Below are positions 13,813 to 22,256 of a DNA stretch of 64,000 nt, in pieces. A model generated the notes under the pieces. It saw only the letters and a list, made by a program, of their open reading frames with translations. It was not told where the DNA came from and made no database searches. Source of the stretch: a virus; the IMG/VR virus record IMGVR_UViG_3300023179_000025, positions 62,001 to 126,000 of that record; one strand, written 5' to 3'. The position numbers and the translations under genes are program-made. The number at the start of each line of letters is the position of its first letter. Position 1 is the first letter of the stretch.

Positions 13813-16629
13813 ATGCCACTAGACAAAAATTCTTACAATCTTAAATTATATAACCTGTTAAAGACACGAGGTTATCGTCCTATTCCATTAGATAGTAAAG
13901 GCGAACGTTCAGAAGCACCACAGGAAGCAGATGTTTTCAAGTTTACTTTTTCAAAAGCTGATGAAAAAGTAGGCACAATGTATGCAACTGTAGAAGAAGG
14001 TGACATAGTCCTTTATTATGATGAAGATGAAGTTAGTAAATCAAGCGATGCTAATACATCAGGAACAGAGTTTACTGATAGTTTTACAGGATTGATAAGA
14101 CATTTAAAGCATTGGGCAATGACAAGACAATTAGGTTTTAGAACTGAACCTGATGACAAATTAGGTAGTGATATGGCGCAAAGGGAATATATGAAAAAGA
14201 AAGAAAACATTAGCGAGGGATATTATCCCATGGGTAAATCAGCAAGTTACAATGATGCTGTACCTACAGTAAAAATTATTTTACAACATACTCGCCAAAT
14301 ACAAGAGGGTGAACAACGTTTTCGCCATGTAAGTAAGATATTTTTAGAAAACACTTTAGGTGAAAGAATTCTTGCACCAACTATTCGTCCTGGCATTGCC
14401 CAAGTATATGCCAGACATATTGCTGAAGGTGGAGTTCCTAATGATGAGCGTTGGAATCATATTAAAAGCCTTTGTGAAGATTATAGTAAAATGGCAGGTT
14501 TTGTTCGTGCTGTAAAAAATAATCAATTTAATGAATCAGCACAACAATTAGTTAATGAAGGTGTTAATCATTATCAAAGTTTGCGTGAAACCTTAGGAAG
14601 AATGCGTGGTCATCGTGGGTATAACGCTTATTTTGAAAGTTGGACGCCAACATTAATGGAAGAGGAAAATTCTGATAATACATTAAATGAATTATTTGTC
14701 CAAGAAACATTAGATCCTAGAATTGAAAGTGTTCTTCCAATATTAAGTAAATTAAGAAAAACAGTTGGTGAAATGAAAGAAGTTAATGAATTAGCGGAAT
14801 GGGCTGAAGAATTAACTGAAGCGCCTGGTGCCGAAACATTAGCACATAATGAAAAAACAGAAAAGTCACGTTTGGATGCATTTGACCTAGAGGAAAGTGA
14901 TGATGCAGTAAAAGCAGGTCAAGTAGCCCGTGATAAAATTAAGAAGCCTGCGTTTATGCGTAAAGCAGCAGGCGAGAGGCCAGCCACATTAGGTGATGTT
15001 GAAAGATCACAGCAGCATCGTAGTAGCCAAGCAATGGTTGGTCAAAAAGGTGAAGAAGTTGAAGAAAGTGGATTACAAGCATATCTTGGTAATAAGAAGT
15101 ATGGCAAAGATGGTATGGATGCTTTACGCAAAGCAGGGCGTGATGGTGCAAGCAAAGAAAAAATGGCTAAGATTCGTGCCAAGTATGACAAATTAGATGA
15201 AGAAGGTGTGGCGGAAGCAGCCAAATGGCGTGATCCAAAGTATAAAGATAAACTCTATACACAAGAACCCGGTGATAGTGATGACTATGACAATATTGGC
15301 TATGGATACGATTTTCCAGAACGGCCAGAAAATGACCCAGGTCAGAAACGTAGAATGGGTGGTGTAGGCAGTGAATTTGATCGCAATGACCCTTTGGTCA
15401 AGGGGCAGGGCATTGGTCGTAGCGGCATCAAGCACAGCCTCAATCTTGCTGGCAAGAGAAAAGGTCTGCCGTCAAGAGATCAAATCACCAGCCTTAAAGG
15501 CAGTATCAAAGATGCACATGGAAAACATCGCAAGCCCAATTTGCCAGAGCAAGGTGTGGCGGAAGGCTGGAATGACCATTTAGATGATCCTGATGATTAT
15601 GAAGGACATTTGGAAAGATTGCGTGATTTAGCAGACCTAAAGCGTATGCAGGATAGAGAAAAAGAATCTACGGATAAAGAAGATAATAGTAAAAAAAAAG
15701 TAGATGAGGTTAATCCACATTATTACGATAGTGATTTAGATTATTATGATGCTGTTAGGCGTAGTAAATTACCTAAAATGCCTCGTCCTGGAGATGAGGA
15801 CTTTGAAAAATACGATACCTTTGATAAACCATATGATGACTATGACGACGATGATAAAGATTTAAAGGAAGGTGTAACAAAAAGGTCATTATCAGAAATG
15901 GATTCTCAAGGTTATAAAGGATACAGGGACAATGAAGATAAAGGTAAAGGTCCAGAGAAAGTAGTCAAGCCAGCTAAGGCAAAAGATGTTGCTAAAGATG
16001 CTGAAAAAGAATTGACCAAGGTAATGGATAAAGCACACAAGAAAGATGTGGCAGAAGGCAGTGGCTCAAAATACAAAGTTAAATCTATTGGTAAAGATAG
16101 TAAAGGTGATTATTATATAAGTCCAGTCACTGGTAAAAAAGTATATAAGTCAGGAGTTAATAAAGGTGATCACGAAAATCCTAAAACAGGAGAAATTAAA
16201 AAAGGTGTGGCGGAAGGCTCGCTGCGTGAATTCGCACCCGATGATGGGGGTGACGGTGGCGATGATGGGTTCAGTGAAGAAACACTAAAGCGATTTGCGG
16301 CACAATGGTACAACGGTGATGAAGATCCCAGGATCGAACGTGCCCTAGCAGCAGCTGGTTGGGAGATCGGACAGGATGAGGGCTACGACGATGAGCCCGG
16401 TGTGTTCGTGGTACAGGTTGGTGATGTCAACGGCAATAGCTATCTAAGTTGGCCAGCACACGAATTGAAGCAAGGTGTCTCGGAAGACCTAGATGCTAAT
16501 CAAAAGCGTGTAGGTCAATTGGGCCCAACTGAAAAAGTCAAAAATAATAATATTGGTAAATTGGTTGGAGCAAGTGAATCAATACAACATGATCCATTAA
16601 AAGATATTTTAAGATTATCGGGTAAATAA
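13813..16629 (+). CDS. large modular protein with VAEG-type joints (938 aa)
   Basis: Residues 1-about 330 form a unique N-terminal domain. The remainder is highly charged, low-complexity and built from unrelated blocks separated by near-identical joints: EEGVAEA, EQGVAEG, KDVAEG, KGVAEG and QGVSED. Two blocks (about 15340-15550 and 16219-16470) are visibly richer in G+C than their surroundings. The joints resemble the (L/I)xE|(A/G) cut site of T4-type prohead proteases; the N-terminal part also has HIAEGG and ELTEAPG. It may be a head core or internal protein cut into packaged peptides. I recognise no enzyme. A leaderless late start is likely. Confidence 0.6.
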   Translation: MPLDKNSYNLKLYNLLKTRGYRPIPLDSKGERSEAPQEADVFKFTFSKADEKVGTMYATVEEGDIVLYYDEDEVSKSSDANTSGTEFTDSFTGLIRHLKHWAMTRQLGFRTEPDDKLGSDMAQREYMKKKENISEGYYPMGKSASYNDAVPTVKIILQHTRQIQEGEQRFRHVSKIFLENTLGERILAPTIRPGIAQVYARHIAEGGVPNDERWNHIKSLCEDYSKMAGFVRAVKNNQFNESAQQLVNEGVNHYQSLRETLGRMRGHRGYNAYFESWTPTLMEEENSDNTLNELFVQETLDPRIESVLPILSKLRKTVGEMKEVNELAEWAEELTEAPGAETLAHNEKTEKSRLDAFDLEESDDAVKAGQVARDKIKKPAFMRKAAGERPATLGDVERSQQHRSSQAMVGQKGEEVEESGLQAYLGNKKYGKDGMDALRKAGRDGASKEKMAKIRAKYDKLDEEGVAEAAKWRDPKYKDKLYTQEPGDSDDYDNIGYGYDFPERPENDPGQKRRMGGVGSEFDRNDPLVKGQGIGRSGIKHSLNLAGKRKGLPSRDQITSLKGSIKDAHGKHRKPNLPEQGVAEGWNDHLDDPDDYEGHLERLRDLADLKRMQDREKESTDKEDNSKKKVDEVNPHYYDSDLDYYDAVRRSKLPKMPRPGDEDFEKYDTFDKPYDDYDDDDKDLKEGVTKRSLSEMDSQGYKGYRDNEDKGKGPEKVVKPAKAKDVAKDAEKELTKVMDKAHKKDVAEGSGSKYKVKSIGKDSKGDYYISPVTGKKVYKSGVNKGDHENPKTGEIKKGVAEGSLREFAPDDGGDGGDDGFSEETLKRFAAQWYNGDEDPRIERALAAAGWEIGQDEGYDDEPGVFVVQVGDVNGNSYLSWPAHELKQGVSEDLDANQKRVGQLGPTEKVKNNNIGKLVGASESIQHDPLKDILRLSGK
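15205..16487 (+). repeat. dispersed 15-base repeats encoding GVAEG-like joints
   Basis: The sequence GGTGTGGCGGAAGGC or a close variant occurs in frame at 15205-15218, 15553-15567, 16045-16059 (GATGTGGCAGAAGGC), 16204-16218 and 16473-16487 (GGTGTCTCGGAAGAC). Codon choice is conserved across copies, which is unexpected if only the peptide were selected. Confidence 0.75.
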
Positions 16630-16638
16630 ACTTACAAA

Positions 16639-16665
16639 AAACCGCACAAAAAAGTGCGGTTTACC
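16639..16665 (+). terminator. intrinsic terminator after the modular protein gene
   Basis: AAACCGCAC at 16639-16647 pairs with GTGCGGTTT at 16654-16662 around an A6 loop. The stem carries A and T tracts on its two sides, so it could work in both directions. It separates the late 13.8-16.6 kb unit from gp32. Confidence 0.75.
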
Positions 16666-16673
16666 ATATTTGG

Positions 16674-16681
16674 GATAAATA
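16674..16681 (+). promoter_or_regulatory. T4-late-type promoter box before gp32
   Basis: GATAAATA ends five bases before the TTGACA of the gp32 sigma70-type promoter, giving gp32 both an early/middle and a possible late promoter. Confidence 0.45.
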
Positions 16682-16685
16682 TATA

Positions 16686-16714
16686 TTGACACAGCGTATT
16701 ATGTAGTTTATAAT
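16686..16714 (+). promoter_or_regulatory. sigma70-type promoter for gp32
   Basis: TTGACA at 16686-16691, 17 bases, consensus TATAAT at 16709-16714. A leader of roughly 60 bases with AAGGAG follows, which could carry translational autoregulation as in T4 gp32. Confidence 0.8.
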
Positions 16715-16782
16715 CATTCTGTGTTTAGGCAAATTTTTAGGCACAAAACAAAGACCATCTTAATGAAATAAGGAGAAACATT

Positions 16783-17799
16783 ATGGCAAGTTTAGCAGAT
16801 ATCCGCGCAAGAATCGCAGCGCAAGAAAACAAAACACAAAAAGGTCAAATCACGACCGACAACGCAGTATATCCTCACTGGAATATGGAAGAAGGTACAG
16901 TTGCTACTATTCGTTTCCTACCAGATGCAGATTCAAACAATACGTTCTTTTGGGTAGAACGTCAAATCATCAAGCTTCCCTTCAATGGGCTTAAGGGTGA
17001 TCCTAATGTAAAACAAATTACTGTACAAGTACCTTGTGCTGAGATGTATGGCGATACTTGCCCAGTACTAACTGAAGTTCGTCCTTGGTATAAAGATGAA
17101 ACACTAAAAGAAATGGCAAATAAATATTGGAAAAAGCGTAGTTATCTATTCCAAGCTTTTGTTCGTCAAAATCCAATTGGTGATGATAAGACACCAGCTA
17201 ATCCAATTCGTAGACTTGTGATAAGTCCACAGATTTTCACAATTATCAAATCAAGTTTGATGGATCCTGAAATGGAAGAATTACCCACTGATTATGTACG
17301 TGGGTTGGATTTTAATATTAAGAAAACTAGTAAAGGTGGTTATGCTGATTATTCAACAAGTAACTGGGCACGTAAAGAAAGTCCATTGACTGAAGCAGAG
17401 CAAGCAGCAATTGAAGCACATGGATTATTTAATCTAGCAGATTTCTTACCAAAGCGTCCTAATGAAGCAGAATTGAATATTATTAAAGAAATGTTTGAAG
17501 CTTCGGTAGATGGGCAACCTTATGACAATGATCGTTGGGGTTCGTATTATCGTCCCTTTGGAGTTGATGCTCCGCAACATCAGGTAGATAGTGATAGCGA
17601 AACTGTTACAGAAAAGAAAGTATCAGTTTCAGTTTCAAAGCCTGCTGTTTCGAAGCCTGATGTTAAAGAAGAAACTGCTCCATGGGAAGATGAACCAGCT
17701 GAGGCAAGTCAACCTGTTAATATTCCAAAGTCAACATCAAGTGATAAGGCACAAGATATTTTAGCAATGATTCGTGCCCGTCAAAACAAGACAGCCTAA
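16783..17799 (+). CDS. single-stranded DNA-binding protein (gp32-like)
   Basis: It coats ssDNA at the fork and during recombination. The N terminus MASLADIRARIAAQENK is the basic cooperativity segment. The core contains PVLTEVRPWYKDE and the Cys residues of the zinc-binding region (CAEMYGDTCP). The C-terminal tail is acidic and flexible (DEPAEASQP), ending in a helical ILAMIRARQNKTA. It has 338 residues, near T4 gp32 (301). It heads the recombination block with UvsX and UvsY and has the strongest promoter in the window. Confidence 0.88.
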   Translation: MASLADIRARIAAQENKTQKGQITTDNAVYPHWNMEEGTVATIRFLPDADSNNTFFWVERQIIKLPFNGLKGDPNVKQITVQVPCAEMYGDTCPVLTEVRPWYKDETLKEMANKYWKKRSYLFQAFVRQNPIGDDKTPANPIRRLVISPQIFTIIKSSLMDPEMEELPTDYVRGLDFNIKKTSKGGYADYSTSNWARKESPLTEAEQAAIEAHGLFNLADFLPKRPNEAELNIIKEMFEASVDGQPYDNDRWGSYYRPFGVDAPQHQVDSDSETVTEKKVSVSVSKPAVSKPDVKEETAPWEDEPAEASQPVNIPKSTSSDKAQDILAMIRARQNKTA

Positions 17800-17807
17800 G
17801 GTAACAC

Positions 17808-17826
17808 GGGAGGATTAATTCCTCCC
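17808..17826 (+). terminator. hairpin after gp32
   Basis: GGGAGGA (17808-17814) pairs with TCCTCCC (17820-17826) around TTAAT. The T tract after it is short, so termination may be partial, giving high gp32 and lower UvsX/UvsY expression. Confidence 0.5.
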
Positions 17827-17846
17827 TATTCAATTAGGAGAATACA

Positions 17847-18083
17847 ATGACGTTACCAGACGAAAGATACAGAGCCTTAAAACAGGGCAAAAAGTTATTA
17901 GAGGAATTGTGCGACCCAGGTCGCACACCACGTGTTCCTAGTTTAATCAGAGATAGGGCAAGGGCAGCATTACGACATTACCCGAGTGATTATGAATTGG
18001 ATCGTATTGCTGATAGTTGTCCAGATATGCTTGATAAGATAAGTTTTTCTGATAAACTATACATGAAAATAGCAAACAAATAA
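17847..18083 (+). CDS. BPSL0761-like small protein (78 aa)
   Basis: The start MTLPDERYRALKQGKKLLEE and the following LLCDP/GRTPRVP and RARAALRHYPSDYEL pattern resemble the BPSL0761 family, small proteins common in Burkholderiales and their mobile elements with no known function. It has TAGGAG before the ATG. Its position between gp32 and uvsX is unusual. If the match holds, it points to a betaproteobacterial host or gene source. Confidence 0.55.
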   Translation: MTLPDERYRALKQGKKLLEELCDPGRTPRVPSLIRDRARAALRHYPSDYELDRIADSCPDMLDKISFSDKLYMKIANK

Positions 18084-18093
18084 GGAGAGACCC

Positions 18094-19161
18094 TTGGGGA
18101 AACCGTTCGATGTTAGTAAATTTAGAAAAGATATTACCAAGTCCATTGAGGGACTTAGTATCGGGTTTAACGATCCAACAGATTGGATTAGTACAGGAAA
18201 TCACGCACTTAATTATCTCATTAGTGGTGATTTTAATAAAGGCGTACCTCTTGGTAAAGTTACTGTCTTTGCCGGAGAGTCAGGATCAGGAAAAAGTTAT
18301 ATCTGTGCAGGAAATCTCGTCCGTCACGCACAACAACAAGGGATCTTTGTCGTATTGGTCGATACTGAAAATGCGCTTGATGAAGATTGGTTACATAACT
18401 TGGGAGTTGATACGTCAGAAGAAAAACTATTAAAACTTAATATGGCAATGATTGATGATGTTGCCAAAACTATTAGCGAGTTTATGAAAGGATATCGCAC
18501 TATTCCTAGTGAAGATCGTCCTAAAGTACTTTTTATTATTGATAGCTTAGGAATGTTACTTACTCCTACTGATGTTAATCAATTTGAAGGCGGTGATTTA
18601 AAAGGTGATATGGGTCGTAAACCAAAAGCACTAACCGCACTAGTACGTAATTGTGTAAATATGTTTGGTAGTCACAATGTTGGATTGGTAGCTACAAATC
18701 ATACCTACGCAAGTCAGGATATGTTTGATCCTGACGATAAAATCTCAGGTGGGCAAGGCTTTATCTATGCAAGTTCAATTGTTGTAGCAATGAAAAAATT
18801 GAAACTTAAAGAAGATGAAGATGGTAATAAAACAAGTGAAGTCCTTGGTATTCGTAGTGCTTGTAAAGTAATGAAAACACGTTATGCTAAACCTTTTGAA
18901 AGTGTACAAGTAAAGATTCCATATAGTACAGGAATGAATCCATATAGTGGGTTGTTAGATTTATTTGAAAAATCAGGGCTGCTTGTAAAAGAAGGCAATC
19001 GTTTAAGCTACACTACGTTAGATGGTGAAGTTATCAAACATTTCCGTAAAGGTTGGGAAACTAATACTGATAATTGTTTAGATACGGTTATGAGTGAGTA
19101 TAGTAAAAGAAACGAAAATAAACTAAGTAATGTAACAACTGAGGAGGAAGTTACAGAATGA
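18094..19161 (+). CDS. uvsX: RecA-like recombinase (UvsX-like)
   Basis: It forms filaments on ssDNA and carries out strand exchange for recombination-dependent replication. Walker A is GESGSGKS (about residues 62-69), Walker B VLFIIDSLG, and an SGGQG loop follows. The start is TTG at 18094, supported by AAGGAG six bases before it; no nearby ATG fits. Length is 355 residues. It overlaps the next gene by four bases and is flanked by gp32 and UvsY, its functional partners. Confidence 0.93.
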   Translation: MGKPFDVSKFRKDITKSIEGLSIGFNDPTDWISTGNHALNYLISGDFNKGVPLGKVTVFAGESGSGKSYICAGNLVRHAQQQGIFVVLVDTENALDEDWLHNLGVDTSEEKLLKLNMAMIDDVAKTISEFMKGYRTIPSEDRPKVLFIIDSLGMLLTPTDVNQFEGGDLKGDMGRKPKALTALVRNCVNMFGSHNVGLVATNHTYASQDMFDPDDKISGGQGFIYASSIVVAMKKLKLKEDEDGNKTSEVLGIRSACKVMKTRYAKPFESVQVKIPYSTGMNPYSGLLDLFEKSGLLVKEGNRLSYTTLDGEVIKHFRKGWETNTDNCLDTVMSEYSKRNENKLSNVTTEEEVTE

Positions 19162-19403
19162 GTTTAACATTGATTAGTGAAGCATGGGATGCATTACGCC
19201 AACATATCCAAATGGCAGATAAAAGTGACGCTGCCGATACTTTGGTTAATTTGTTAATTGATAACGGGTATGATGTAGATGAGATTAAAGAAAATTTTCG
19301 TGGGGATAAAGACATTGCTAATGCTCTAGTTTATTTTAGTGAACAGGACGATTATATAGAAGATTATGAGGATGACAATTTAACCGACGATGATGAATGG
19401 TGA
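19158..19403 (+). CDS. acidic hypothetical protein (81 aa)
   Basis: A short protein with a strongly acidic C-terminal tail (DDYIEDYEDDNLTDDDEW). The N-terminal part is helical. It starts in the uvsX stop (four-base overlap) and ends four bases before uvsY, so it is inside the recombination operon. The acidic tail might mimic DNA or contact UvsX or gp32, but this is speculation. Confidence 0.6.
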   Translation: MSLTLISEAWDALRQHIQMADKSDAADTLVNLLIDNGYDVDEIKENFRGDKDIANALVYFSEQDDYIEDYEDDNLTDDDEW

Positions 19404-19407
19404 TTAA

Positions 19408-19866
19408 GTGAGTTGGTATTCACAGATAACAGGTGACTTATCTGTTATCCCTGATTTTATTACGCACTATGAGTCTGAGTTAAACTCAGCCAAAAAAGAT
19501 GTAAAAATATTTGGTAATGTTGAAAAGAACATTTCAGCATTACCTGGTATTACTGAACATCGTTTTAATCAACTACAAGAAATTGAAGCAGTATTAAATT
19601 TCTTAAATGTACAGCTAAGAAAAATTCGCCGAAAACATTTTCAAAAATATCTTGAGGCGTATAATAGAGTTTTAACAAGTCGTGATGCTGAAAAATATGT
19701 TGATGGGGAGGGTGAAGTTATTGACTTTGAGACAATCATCAATGATGTAGCATTGTTAAGAAACAAGTGGTTGGGCGTAATGAAAGGTCTAGATAGTAAA
19801 AACTTTATGCTAGGTCATATTGTAAGATTACGTTCAGCTGGTATGGAAGATATAACCGTAAGTTAA
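19408..19866 (+). CDS. uvsY: recombination mediator UvsY-like
   Basis: UvsY loads UvsX on gp32-coated ssDNA. This 152-residue protein is helical, with a basic central patch (RKIRRKHFQKY), a length near T4 UvsY (137), and a position right after uvsX. It has a GTG start (M-SWYSQITGD). The sequence identity with T4 UvsY is not obvious by eye, so position and fold pattern carry the call. Confidence 0.75.
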   Translation: MSWYSQITGDLSVIPDFITHYESELNSAKKDVKIFGNVEKNISALPGITEHRFNQLQEIEAVLNFLNVQLRKIRRKHFQKYLEAYNRVLTSRDAEKYVDGEGEVIDFETIINDVALLRNKWLGVMKGLDSKNFMLGHIVRLRSAGMEDITVS

Positions 19867-19874
19867 GGAATAGT

Positions 19875-20585
19875 ATGGCTAAGATTCAAAATCTTTTTAA
19901 TGATATATTAAATGATACAATATCTGAGGGGACGAATAATATATATATTACAGATTATCCATTATTAGTATTAAGTGCATGTAATTACAGGTTAAAACAA
20001 GAAGATCCTGAATTTAATTCTAATTCTTTACTAGGCAATATTATTATAAATCATGTAACAGATATTGATATAGAGTTTGCAAATAAAATTGGTGACTACT
20101 ATAGTAAAAAATTAATGTTACTTAAATTAAAAGGTAAAGAGTTGACAAAGTTTCGCAAAGAATTAATTACTTTTTTACATGACAATTTTAACCATCAAGA
20201 TGGTAGGTACCATACCCCTGAGAAATTTGCAGGTATGGCTTATAAATTACCTTATTTTTACACATATGACACAACATTAGATATGTTATTTGATTTGAAA
20301 AGTATTCCATATAAGCCTTTTAAAGGTGTTAAGCAATTAAAGTTTGTTACAAAACTTTTTACATCAAGAAAACATTGGGGAAATATTATAGAATATTGGT
20401 TTGTAGATATTGACAATAATAAATATCTTTTAGACTTTAACAAAGAAAATATGTTATGTAGTTTATTAGAAAAGGTAATTGAAAAAAATCAAATTATAGT
20501 ATCAGGTGTATTTGGTGTAAATAGGAAAGACTATGAGTTTTTTGTACCAAGCAAATATACAATGGACTTCAAAAATATTATTTAA
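19875..20585 (+). CDS. hypothetical protein (236 aa)
   Basis: Unrecognised soluble protein with predicted helical N-terminal half (VTDIDIEFANKIGDYYSKK) and a beta-rich C-terminal half. It contains PYKPFKGVKQ, a local echo of the KPFKGYK motif of the 9.7-10.5 kb proteins. Its last eight bases overlap the end of the convergent gene on the minus strand. Confidence 0.55.
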   Translation: MAKIQNLFNDILNDTISEGTNNIYITDYPLLVLSACNYRLKQEDPEFNSNSLLGNIIINHVTDIDIEFANKIGDYYSKKLMLLKLKGKELTKFRKELITFLHDNFNHQDGRYHTPEKFAGMAYKLPYFYTYDTTLDMLFDLKSIPYKPFKGVKQLKFVTKLFTSRKHWGNIIEYWFVDIDNNKYLLDFNKENMLCSLLEKVIEKNQIIVSGVFGVNRKDYEFFVPSKYTMDFKNII

Positions 20586-21336
20586 ATTTTTTGTTATCTT
20601 TATCAACTGCTTTAAATAAAGAAATATTAAGCCCCAATTGTTTAGTAAGTTTATTAAAACTTTTCACATCTTTAGGAAGACAGGTTCCACCGTATCCACG
20701 TAAATTTTTATTCACTTCTAAATAATCAGAAGTGGGTGTTCCTCTCAAAATATATGTGTCTTTTATTTTGCTATAATTTGAATTTAATTTTTTACAAATT
20801 TCATACATGCTATTAGCAAAAACTATTTTGGTAGCATTGTATACATTGGAATAATATTTTAGTATTTCTGCCTCAGTTGGTGTAAGACTTACTATGTTTT
20901 TTGGTAAGAACCCATGGCTGGCAACAATTTTTTTAAAAATTTCTTTTCTATGACACCCAATGGCAAGTAAATTGTGATTTATTATAAAATCTTTTTCAGC
21001 ATGAACTTCACGTAAAAATTCAGGAACAAAACAAATATTTAAATTGGTTTCTTTTATTAATTTTTCTGTAGTACCAGGTACTAAGGTAGACTTAATAGCT
21101 ATTATTCCATCAAAGGATATTTTTTGTAAATCTTTTAAAACATTTTTAATTATTTTGTCTGTATACTTATTACCTTTATGTGTAGGAACACAAATATAAA
21201 TAATTTCTGTTTTTTTTAAGGATTTAATATCAGTTTTGTATTTAATATCATGTACAATAACTTTATGACCTAGTAATGTGAAACCTTGTTTACATGCATT
21301 ACCTACAACACCAGCACCTATTATACCAATTTTCAT
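20578..21336 (-). CDS. short nucleotide-sugar dehydrogenase (UDP-glucose 6-dehydrogenase family)
   Basis: The N-terminal Rossmann motif is GIIGAGVVGNA. Catalytic features are IKSTLVPGT, FVPEFLREVHAE and the nucleophile Cys in GGTCLPKD. The family normally has about 400 residues with a C-terminal UDP-binding domain; this one is 252 and ends shortly after the central helix, so the third domain is missing. It would oxidise a UDP-hexose to the uronic acid if active. It is co-transcribed with the epimerase/decarboxylase (four-base overlap) and convergent with the 19875 gene. Confidence 0.8.
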   Translation of the reverse strand: MKIGIIGAGVVGNACKQGFTLLGHKVIVHDIKYKTDIKSLKKTEIIYICVPTHKGNKYTDKIIKNVLKDLQKISFDGIIAIKSTLVPGTTEKLIKETNLNICFVPEFLREVHAEKDFIINHNLLAIGCHRKEIFKKIVASHGFLPKNIVSLTPTEAEILKYYSNVYNATKIVFANSMYEICKKLNSNYSKIKDTYILRGTPTSDYLEVNKNLRGYGGTCLPKDVKSFNKLTKQLGLNISLFKAVDKDNKKFK

Positions 21337-22211
21337 AATGAGTCCAAAGTTAACTTTATCCCTTGTTCTAATGAAATTTTAGGTTTAAAATTAATTATTT
21401 TTTTTAGTTTGTTAGTATCACACAACCGTCTTGATACACTTCCAATAGGAGCATTATTAAGAATAAGATTTTTATTTATTTTTGCATATCTACAAATTAG
21501 TTCTGCAACTTCTTTAATTGTTCTTTCGTCACTGACCCCTATATTTATAATTTCATTATTACAATTTTGAGTTTCTAGAATATTTACAGTGGCATCAACA
21601 GCATCACTTACATACATAAAACTTCTTGTATTAGAGTGTCCGTACAAATTTAAATCTCCTTTTTTAATTCTGCCATAAAACTCTGGTATAAAGTGATTAA
21701 TTTGTCTTGGTCCATAAACATTATGATACCTCAATATAATAAAGTTTTGTTTTGTTTGATGATATGCAGCATTTACTTGTACCTCATTAGCAATTTTGCT
21801 AGCAGCATAGCTCCAGCGTGGATTAGTTACATCACTTATTGATAAAGGAACTTGTTCGTCTGTAGGAATTTTATAATTAAATGTATCAATTGTGCCTGCA
21901 TAGGTTTCACAGCTACTTGAAAATATAAATTTTTCTATCTTACCTGCATATCTATCAAGTAAATATTGAGTTGGCAATAAATTATTTCTAATTACATCAA
22001 AAGGACGCTGGTAAAAAAATTTGGTACCATTTAATGCTGCTAAATGCACAACAATTTCAACATCGGGTAAATTCTTAACATTTTCCCAATTAGATAAATC
22101 AAGACCTGTTTTAATATCTGCCTTGTGTAAATTATATCCTAAATTTTCTAATTTGTCACACAGATGACTTCCAATGAATCCACAACTGCCTGTAACTAAA
22201 ATTGATTTCAT
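21333..22211 (-). CDS. NAD-dependent sugar epimerase/dehydratase (SDR family)
   Basis: The Rossmann motif GSCGFIGSHL is at residues 7-16. The catalytic set is Ser in FSSSCETYAG and YAASK for Tyr/Lys. It then follows the extended SDR pattern (RYHNVYGPRQ). The relatives are UDP-glucose 4-epimerases and UDP-glucuronate decarboxylases. With the neighbouring dehydrogenase it could produce an unusual UDP-sugar, perhaps for virion or host surface glycans. Exact substrate cannot be read from sequence. Confidence 0.8.
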   Translation of the reverse strand: MKSILVTGSCGFIGSHLCDKLENLGYNLHKADIKTGLDLSNWENVKNLPDVEIVVHLAALNGTKFFYQRPFDVIRNNLLPTQYLLDRYAGKIEKFIFSSSCETYAGTIDTFNYKIPTDEQVPLSISDVTNPRWSYAASKIANEVQVNAAYHQTKQNFIILRYHNVYGPRQINHFIPEFYGRIKKGDLNLYGHSNTRSFMYVSDAVDATVNILETQNCNNEIINIGVSDERTIKEVAELICRYAKINKNLILNNAPIGSVSRRLCDTNKLKKIINFKPKISLEQGIKLTLDSL

Positions 22212-22219
22212 ATATAAAT

Positions 22220-22231
22220 TATTTATAAATA
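22220..22231. promoter_or_regulatory. palindromic bidirectional late-type promoter
   Basis: TATTTATAAATA reads as TATAAATA on both strands (plus 22224-22231, minus 22227-22220). It sits between divergent genes starting at 22211 (minus) and 22257 (plus). Confidence 0.5.
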
Positions 22232-22242
22232 TAAATCGACGC

Positions 22243-22250
22243 TTTAAATA
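22243..22250 (+). promoter_or_regulatory. late-type promoter box before the GATase-like gene
   Basis: TTTAAATA ends six bases before ATG 22257, with no ribosome binding site. Confidence 0.4.
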
Positions 22251-22256
22251 AGTGTA

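Noticed and set aside
15371-15583. Alternative-frame gene inside the modular protein
   Set aside because: It follows from the GC-rich module in another frame and has no ribosome binding site or recognisable product.
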